Source of the DNA: Lantana camara
Lineage: Eukaryota; Streptophyta; Magnoliopsida; Lamiales; Verbenaceae
Length of the DNA stretch: 64,000 nt
Assembly (NCBI GenBank): GCA_037501455.1
Contig: CM074855.1
Location: 52,025,001 to 52,089,000 of the forward strand
Reading direction: 5' to 3'
A program made the position numbers and the translations under genes. Below, piece after piece: positions 56,905 through 64,000 of the stretch (position 1 is the stretch's first letter; the number at the start of each line of letters is the position of its first letter). The notes beneath the pieces were generated by a model. It saw nothing but the letters and a program-made list of their open reading frames with translations, was not told the origin of the DNA and did no database searches.

Positions 56905-59087
56905 ACTCTCGGTTTGCCCAAGCAAGAAGAAGGAAGAGATTTTTCATACTTTTCATCAAGAATTTCCAAGAATTACTCCAAGAATTGGGAGTTGATCATC
57001 ATCTTCATCGATCTTCTTCATTTCTTGAACTTCAAAGGTGATAGTTGCATGATTTCATGATTCTTGAGCATATTTGATTGAGCTAGGGTTTGAGAATTAT
57101 ATGTTAGATGAGTTAATTGGAGTTGGAAGCATGACTGTGTGATCATGGCATGAATTATGGCATGATTCCCTCATGAATTTATTGGAAATTTGAGCTTGGT
57201 TGATCAATAAGAGCATGAGCATGAAGCTTTGATTTCTTGATGAAATTTCATGTTTTGAGTGTTTAAGTGTTATATTATCATCTTTTGAATATATATGCAT
57301 CATATTTCCAGAAAATCGTAACTTTGTTGATCAAAAATTGGGTTTTGTTATTGTTGTTATGCATTCCCGTAGCCATGCTCTGTTTTTCCTCTGTTCTTTC
57401 CAGTTGTAGAACTGGGAACGACCGTTCCCAGCCTCGAGGCATTGAGGGAACGGGCGTTCCCACCTTTTCAAATAAAATAGGCGGCCGAGACTGGGAACGG
57501 CCGTTCCCATTTTGGCCTGCGTGCCGGAAGGGCCGTTCCCAGCTTCAGCGTGTTTTTAAAATAAGAAATCGTTGGCGTGTTTTAGGGTTTATGGGAACGG
57601 CCCTTCCCATTTTCAAAAGGGAGCTGGAACGGCCGTTCCCAGCTCACTTGCAGAACAAAATTCTCTGCATAAAATTACGATTTTAGCCCCTCGATCCAAC
57701 GACTTCTTTGACCCCGAATTGATATTATATGATCCAATATGTACTGAAACAAGATGTTATCATGCCACATTGCATTTTCCTCGTCATCTCGTCGCATTTC
57801 CGCCTTTCGTCATATTTGGTCCATTTTAGGTCATGTCTCACGTATACACGTCGTGTTTGCACAGGTCACGAGGTCGTGGACGAGGAGCAGGCTCCGTAGA
57901 GCATATCCTTGTTCTATTTTGTAAGAAAAGGTGAGGTTTTGTTTTAAGTATATAGAACCCTACCACCTTTATATGCTATTTTCGGCCAAAACATATTATA
58001 ATTATAAACGTTTTCCCAAAATACAAACATTTCAAGCAAGCAAGCCATTATTGTCATGATTTCAAGCAAGTTTGGCGAGTACATGATTCCACGTGGGCCC
58101 GAGGGTAATTCTTGAGCCAACTGGGAAAGCAAGGGCTGACGGGTAACTCCTGAATTATCCTCACCTTGTTGGGATCACCACCGAAGCCACTAGGAGATTA
58201 GTGGTGGAAGGAGTTCCGTGTTTAGGGAGTCATGTTCCCTCTACACACCATGTCGTGGATAGTCGGGCTTTGCAAACCCGCTATCCGGAGGAAGAAGGAC
58301 ACTGGGGTTAATCCGGCATGTCGGGTTATCCTCGGGTTATTGCATGTTTTAAGCATGAAATTGTCTATATGAGCACTAATTGAAATGTATGATCATGTAT
58401 TGAATTTATAACGCAAGCACGTATTGTCACATTTGGTGTAAAGGTTGGAGAATCGCCCTTACTCACCGGGGCCACATGTTCATGAAATGATCAAGTTAAA
58501 ATGTTAAAAGGATCAGTCCTAATCTCGGGCAAAGCACAAGTTTCTTAAACTATATATTTATTTTCTTTACCAAGTCTTCACCCGAGACTATGACTTGCAT
58601 GTGATGTGTTATATATCTATTTATTGCCCCTCACTCAGTCTTCGGTAGACTGATACTTCACTTTTCAGGTACTTAAGAGCGTGGTCATGCTAGGCGGGAG
58701 TCTGGTCAAGTCTTGCATTACACGGGTCTAGCATTGTCCCTTTCATGTATAAACTTTTACCAGTTTTCATGTTATAATCAGGGTCTCACATTTTGGATAC
58801 TCGAGCATGTATAGAATATTAAGAGATGATAATGTATTGATAGTTAAGTTTGGTACCTATATGTATTAATATCGGTAAATATGGTACCTATATGTATGAT
58901 TGACGTATTGCTTCCGCTTTTAAATTCATGTTTTGATCTGATTACGTTGGGGAGTGTCCCGCCTAACTCGTTATTTTTAATTGTCACCCGTTCGCTATAG
59001 TTTTGGTTTATGTATGGATTGTCCGTTTCATACGTGGATCGAGGATATAGTGCGGGGGATGTAGTGCCTTGGGGTTAGGGTGCTACA
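56905..59087 (+). mobile_element. 3' LTR of element C, second segment
   Basis: Resumes after D's duplication (56900-56904). It contains the donor (57037/57038), hairpin array 57412-57643, GGGCCC module (about 58095-58310) with stem GATAG (58258-58262)...CTATC (58281-58285), branch stem-loop 58635-58653, and acceptor CAG|GTACTT (58668). It ends GGGTGCTACA at 59087, then GTGTT. Confidence 0.93.
57412..57643 (+). repeat. GC hairpin array in 3' LTR of C
   Basis: Same six units as in the 5' LTR. Two differ by improving symmetry: the first has centre GACC instead of AACC, and the last reads AGCTGGAAC...GTTCCCAGCT, a longer stem than in the 5' copy. Confidence 0.82.
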
Positions 59088-59092
59088 GTGTT

Positions 59093-59244
59093 TGTGTAAA
59101 TATATATATATATGCATGCATGCAAGGTATGTGGACATGACTATATGTATATATAGATATATAATTATGTTTGTGTAATAAATTATGCATGCATGTATTT
59201 GAAGTGATAGGTTAATATTTGCATACATGTGCATGCGTACGTAA

Positions 59245-59284
<40 letters not shown>

Positions 59285-61170
59285 GTATAATATATATATT
59301 TTATATATTAAGTAATTTATTTGAATTTTAGAATTTAATTGTTATCTATTTGGCGTATTTAATTACCGATCATGATTTTAATATTTTTATTTGTTTAATT
59401 TCTAATTGTAAACGTTAAATAGTACGTGTTATAATTGTTATATTAAATTTTTGGGATTCATTTGCAATAAAATGTTAAGATATGAATTTAAAATAAATTT
59501 ATGAGACTAAAATGGTAATATTATTTCATGAATGTGATCTTTTAATTGTGGAATTTTATGTTATGACTTATGGACTTAATTTATGGAATTGATTGTTATC
59601 TATTTTATGTTTTACATATTTAAATGATTTGAATGCCTCTGTTTTGTTTAATCTATAATTATAAATTTGATATATTTGAGTTTTAATTGTTATATGAAAT
59701 TCATGACTTGAATTGATATGAATTATGAAACGTTTCAATATGAAACTTTCATGTATGGAACATGTTGAATGAAATACTTGGTAGTTGGCTTCTTAACCTG
59801 ATTTATACCTCGTATGCATCTCATATCATGTGCATAACATGACGTGCGTCGTATATGGTTCATATGGAGTCTTGAGTCTCACGTATACACTATGTTGTCT
59901 TTGTACAGTTTTCTCCAGGGCGGAGATACCGTGTTCATTGGACATATCCTAGTCCTCTTGTTTTCTTCTTGGTATTGGTCGGTAAGGTGTAACAGGTGGG
60001 TTTCTCTTCTAATAGCTAAAACGACCCGATATATCCCTTACGTGAAATGTTTTAAGCCAAAATAATATATGTATATATCGAGTCATTTTGAGTAAATGAT
60101 TTCAAACGTGTGACCCCTTTTATGTATGAACTCTTACCTAATGTTTTGGCGAGATCAGTGAACACAATGATTATGGGGGCCAGGGACTATGTGTACGTGG
60201 CTATCCAGGGAAGCTCGGGCTGACGGTGATCCACGTGCACTAGTCCCAACAAACAATGACGACGCAACCGACCTCGTTAGGAGTTTTAGCGAGGAAGGGA
60301 CTAGCCACTATGTATGAGGTGGCCGAGTCTTGCTAACCCGTCCACCACCCGGAGGAAGAAGGTGTAAGTGTATACGATTATGAATGAATGATTATGATTA
60401 TGGTTACGAAAGATTATGAACGAATGAATGATTGTTGCATGATCGGTAGTGAATGAAAAAATGGACTATGCACACACGAGGAGAAGGTTGGAGATTATGC
60501 ACGCCCACTCGCCGGGCCATGAAACCTTATGAATGGAATGTATGAATTTGATAGTCGTAATCCCGAGCCTTGTTTTCCTTTGTTTTACCCACTTGGGAAA
60601 TATCTTAAAAGCCTCGCACGGGATTATAGCGTGCATGTGTGGGTGTTTAAATTCTGTGATATTATATAAGTTATACCCTGTTTTATACCCACCAGTCTCT
60701 TATAGACTGAACCCGGCTTTGTTTTCAGTGTTTTTGTAGGTTTTGGAGTGTTTGGCGGGAAGTCGAGTCTCTTGATCGAGTTAAAGTCTATTCTATGCAT
60801 TTTGTAAAGTGTTAAGTTATAGATTTGCTTATGAATTGTTATGATTATATAATATTGTTCCGGGATAGACTTCTAAGGACAATGGAACCCGTGAATTTGT
60901 GATTATGATTTATGTTTTAATTTTTCGGGATTGGGTACTCATGTTAGTGATCTTTTCCAGTAAACCGCGTGACTGATTATATGTTCTGCTTCCGCACTTG
61001 CATTTAATTCTTGAGCTTGTTTAATTGGTTTGGACGTTCTAGCTCCCGCCTAGCCTAGAGTGTGAGTGAGTCCCCGTTCGCCGTGATTCGGCTCGTGTAT
61101 GGACTACCCTTTTCATATGAGGGTTGGGTCCCGGTGCGGGGGATGTGGGGCCTTCTGTTGGGGCTCTACA
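59093..61170 (+). mobile_element. 5' LTR of element E, second segment
   Basis: Continues E's LTR after C. Very AT-rich at first, with (TA)n at about 59099-59111 and 59251-59281. Then the box TTCATATGGAGTCTTGAGTC (about 59858), a GGGCC module (60177-60365) with stem GGTGG (60318-60322)...CCACC (60342-60346), branch stem-loop, acceptor, and end box GTGCGGGGGATGTGG before the terminus GGGCTCTACA. With the first segment the LTR totals about 3.6 kb. Confidence 0.9.
59251..59281. repeat. AT microsatellite in LTR of E
   Basis: (TA)n run of about 30 bp. Confidence 0.9.
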
Positions 61171-61178
61171 TCCTTAAG

Positions 61179-61192
61179 TGGTATCAGAGCCT
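61179..61192 (+). other. Primer-binding site of element E
   Basis: TGGTATCAGAGCCT, eight bases after the LTR end at 61170. Confidence 0.9.
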
Positions 61193-63375
61193 AGGGTTGT
61201 AAAACCCAGGTTCTTATGTCGTGATTGAGTCAGTTTAGGTCGTACGGCATAGGAACAACTTGGTAACGTGTGCATTGCGTTGAATTTTCCTGGTTAAATT
61301 GTTATTAATTGCTCGAAATTTCTTGATATATGTGATTTACTTTCAATTTCGTTGCTTCAGGTGTTACAATTGCATTTTATGAGTTTTGATTGATCTAAAT
61401 ATGTGCTATAAGCATATGTTATTGTACATGCATCTGTATTCGGGTGGAATCTTTGGTTGTAGGTTATTGTCATGTTAATAAAGCTATTACCAATTTCAAC
61501 TAAGGGTAAGATTTGAAACAACATTTGGAATCAATCTTTGAAGGAAGTCAAGTTACTGATTCCATAAGCATGGAAGAAGTTGGGTTAGAGGGATTTCAAT
61601 TTCGGATAGCAGAAACACATAAGTGGATACAAGGAAACTTTGAGGATTTAGAAGAATATGGGTTCAAGAGATCGTGTTCTCGGATCATGAAGAATTCAGG
61701 ACTATGGGAAGCATCATCACGATCAAACAATGTTCAGTCTTACAACTTATGCTCACAGCATCGAGATCAAAGGGCAAGATATCGTGCAAGAGATACCACT
61801 ACTGTGACAGGTTCAATGCATTCAAAGCATGTGCACCATGCATCGCAAATTAGTTATTTAAATTCTTATTATATATGTTTTAATACTCTAATTGTTAAAT
61901 TATTGTTGCCTACTTATTTGCTGAGTTATGTGTATTGATGTTGCATTTCCTTGTTTAAAATATTTACTACGTGCACCTAGCATCATAACCCCACATGCAT
62001 CATTTCAATGTTTATGTGTTAGGTTATCCTTCCCGTATGATGCTCTAATTATTATCCCAATTGGAGATCAACCGAACCAAGTGGAAGAAGAACCTTTTGA
62101 TAATAAGGTTGAGACAGAAACATAAATGGAATCTTGGAAAGAAAGGGGGGGGGGGTTTAGAGTTGATATTGGAGTGTATGGATCGAACAAGATTAGGAAA
62201 TGGGGTTCTGAGAATTAGATAAGAAGTGAAGGGCAAAGGATTTAGATTGCTGTTATGATTAAAACTCCTCCTAATGAAAATTGCTTGTCAAGGAGTCTGA
62301 TGAAAGAAGGATCGATGGAGTTTAAGATGTAAAGGTGGAAGATGTGGAAGCTTAATGATGGTGATCGGAAAGGAATAAGGAGGCCTTAACGATTAAACCA
62401 TCAAGGTGAGAGCCAAGTCATTAAAATTCAAGGTGAAGATTACCACGGGGAGAATGAGAAGGAATATGGATAACGCACGACATATAAACCTTACCCAGTT
62501 GTCAGTCGCTCCTTCATAAAGGCTTCAGAGGATATCAAGTTAAAGGGAATCAGGAAGTAATGATCATTAAAGGACTTGGATCAAGCATCAAGGCTCATTT
62601 AGAGAGTTTTATCTCGAATTAAGAGATTACATGGAGCAGAACCGAATGTACAGCTACTACCATGGATAAGAGATGAGAAAGAATCCACGAAAAGGTTGGT
62701 CTAATGATGGGAACGACCATGAGATGGAAATCGAATTTAGGGCATTGGAAGTAGTTGATCTGGAATATAGTGAATTCTGGCATCGCCAAGGATAGAAGAT
62801 TCAAACATGATTCATAGAAGGAATGTTCTGATGACATGTAGGATAAGGCAAAGTTCGACTGGTTGAAAGAGTTAGTCATGTCAAGGGAAGATATAGGGGT
62901 TAAGGGTGAGGAGTTAAAGAAGGAAGTGAGCACAATCCTAAGGGTTAATTGAATTCCAAGGAATCTGCCAAGTTGAAGAAGGTGATACAGGTGAAAGAGT
63001 CAAAGTAGGGCCAGCCGAGAGTGGTCTTTTCTTCAATCGAACACCCATATTGAGGGCATTAAAGATAAGAAAAGAGCCAATTCAGCTTTTGGGTCGCATT
63101 ATCCAATTGGACCATGAATTAGTCAACTTCAAATTTCTTGGCTACGGTGAACGGTACATAAAACATTCATGGCATATGCATACACGTAATTTAATTTAAT
63201 TGATTTCTCAATGATATATACCTTGCTAATTGATTATTTTTGTTTTTCCTTCTTATATGTAATTGAGGTTTATTACATGCCCCTGTGTGACTTACGTGAT
63301 TATTCATTATTGTAATTCTTGTTTTGAATATTTTCTTCTTGGTATTTACTCTTTGATGTAATTTCTGCTTTTGAG

Positions 63376-63453
63376 AGACGGGGTTATCTCATTGTTGTTT
63401 TGACAGACGGGGTTCTCTCATTGTTGCCGAGGGACGGGGTTTCCTCGGTAATT
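63376..63453 (+). repeat. Short tandem repeats before the PPT of E
   Basis: Three copies of a roughly 35-bp unit with core GACGGGGTT and flanking GAGA...TCTC or GAGG...CCTC. Each can form a small stem (GAGA/TCTC, GAGG/CCTC), and the pairing bases change together between copies 2 and 3. Confidence 0.6.
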
Positions 63454-63469
63454 GTTTTAGGCATGCAGT

Positions 63470-63505
63470 GAATCCGAGGACGAATTCTTTTTAAGGGGGA
63501 GAGAT
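63470..63505 (+). other. PPT-proximal hairpin and polypurine tract of E
   Basis: GAATCC and GAATTC flank GAGGAC; five of six positions pair. TTTTTAAGGGGGAGAG follows, then the LTR start at 63506. Confidence 0.62.
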
Positions 63506-64000
63506 TGTAACGTCCCGATTTTTCATTTGTACAAATATGTCGTATGTGTTTATAAATTGCGTAATTAAATTATTTAATTATGTGATTAAATATGTATAAG
63601 CATTTTAAATATTTAATTTTATTATTTAATTTGAAATGTTATGAAATTGTTACGTATGTGCATGAGTGTTTTAATCGTGCGTCGTTCTTATATGATTTGA
63701 TATCGAAATTTCATGAAAATTTAGTATGTCGTAGATTTATATGTTATGAACATGTCTATGTGCTCGTTTCATGTTTTCGGTCTCGTTTGAACTGGTAACG
63801 AATTTATTTTGAATTGTGGAACCAAATCGGGGGCTAAAGGGCAATTAGCACACCCTTGGTTCCGTATGTGATATCTTGATTTCGGGAACTCGGATTCGAG
63901 TTTCGTCACCTCCGATGAACTTGTATCAAAGATTCAAGTTCAATAGAACAAGCCTCATATTTTTAGAAGCTCGTTTTGAGTACCGAACTTTAACCGAAAC
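63506..64000 (+). mobile_element. 3' LTR of element E (start only)
   Basis: TGTAACGTCCCGATTTTTC onward, closely matching 38382-38880 with scattered differences. It includes the CTTGATTTCGGGAACTCGG box near 63876. It runs off the right edge. Confidence 0.93.

Larger units (their letters stand above)
39916..59087 (+). mobile_element. Element C: complete Tekay/Del-type element with nested D
   Basis: LTRs at 39916-42577 (2,662 bp) and 46867-47342 plus 56905-59087 (2,659 bp after removing D), with a perfect target duplication GTGTT (39911-39915 and 59088-59092). The first 476 bp of the two LTRs differ at 14 positions by my count, so C is fairly young. Gag has lost its core; from protease to chromodomain one frame is kept over 3.7 kb but has seven stops. 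C sits in E's 5' LTR and hosts D in its 3' LTR. Confidence 0.95.
39135..60739 (+). other. Putative intron inside LTR of E (interrupted by C)
   Basis: Donor AAAG|GTAAGT at 39134/39135, about 146 nt after a TATA-like motif. Acceptor TTTTTGTAG|GTTTTGG ends at 60739; an upstream TTTTCAG at 60728 is an alternative. Branch GACTGAA (A at 60710) is 29 nt upstream and is the 3' arm of CAGTCT...AGACTG (60693-60709). Without C and its duplication the intron is about 2,428 nt. Confidence 0.6.
61171..63505 (+). mobile_element. Element E internal region, non-coding
   Basis: 2.3 kb without gag or pol. The longest ORF (61513-61938) has no recognisable motif and shares short nucleotide blocks with D (AGAAGAATATGGGTTCAAGA near 61650). 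Conserved boxes are at 61803-61850 and 63143-63185, the same pair as in D. An 11-base G run lies at 62145-62155. Near the 3' end, AGACGGGGTTATCTC, AGACGGGGTTCTCTC and GGACGGGGTTTCCTC repeat at 63376-63453. The element is non-autonomous. Confidence 0.8.

Noticed and set aside
61513..61938. 141-residue ORF in element E as a gag or envelope gene
   Set aside because: No zinc knuckle, capsid motif, signal peptide or membrane segment; shares only short nucleotide blocks with non-coding D.
62145..62155. G-quadruplex or regulatory G run in element E
   Set aside because: A single run of 11 G cannot by itself form an intramolecular quadruplex and may be a sequencing or slippage product.

Overview
This 64 kb window is plant nuclear repeat DNA. 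I found no host gene, tRNA, rRNA or CRISPR array. Nearly every base belongs to nested LTR retrotransposons with initiator-Met-tRNA primer sites (TGGTATCAGAGC type), 5-bp target duplications and TG...CA ends. The coding remnants (zinc knuckle, DPGA-type protease, RT with a DD pair, RNase H, integrase, C-terminal chromodomain ending EEATWE) fit Ty3/Gypsy chromoviruses of the Tekay/Del clade, so the source is an angiosperm, otherwise unidentified. LTRs are very long (about 2.7-4.1 kb).

Layout from the left: element B (minus, non-coding) lies in the integrase region of A (plus, broken pol and 3' LTR to 10701). A lies in L, a minus LTR to 16224 that also hosts a TRIM (12001-12594) and a copia-like solo LTR (13258-15131). 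From 16225 to 22990 are fragments M, O, N, J, P and G. F (22991-37524, plus, both LTRs, decayed gag-pol, extra ORF before gag) interrupts G. On the right is a five-level nest: G holds H (38126), H holds E (38382 onward), E holds C (39916-59087, gag-pol with stops), and C's 3' LTR holds D (47343-56899, non-coding).

The most interesting signals are shared cis structures rather than genes. (1) Each LTR complete enough to judge carries a plausible intron: an AAG|GTAAG-like donor 115-160 nt after a TATA motif where one is visible, a CTRAY branch site 15-45 nt before a pyrimidine-rich CAG acceptor, and 1.6-2.5 kb between. (2) The branch site forms the 3' arm of a small stem-loop (TYAGTC...GACTRA) whose arms covary. 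(3) Most of the introns carry an array of 4-8 GC-rich hairpins; arm sequence is family-specific, but a 4-nt core, most often GGGC, recurs. (4) A hairpin with loop GAGGAC (or a variant) sits directly before the polypurine tract in five elements, with changed but still mostly complementary arms, including two with no coding capacity. (5) Non-coding elements B, D, E and M share internal boxes, and B, D and M share a second polypurine tract. (6) All three pol copies carry different stop mutations in the same Trp-Trp pair inside the integrase zinc finger.

Functionally, A, C and F look like relatives of a lineage that could supply protein, and B, D and E like non-autonomous partners keeping only the RNA/DNA signals. 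That relationship is inference; the motifs, boundaries, stops and target duplications are read directly.
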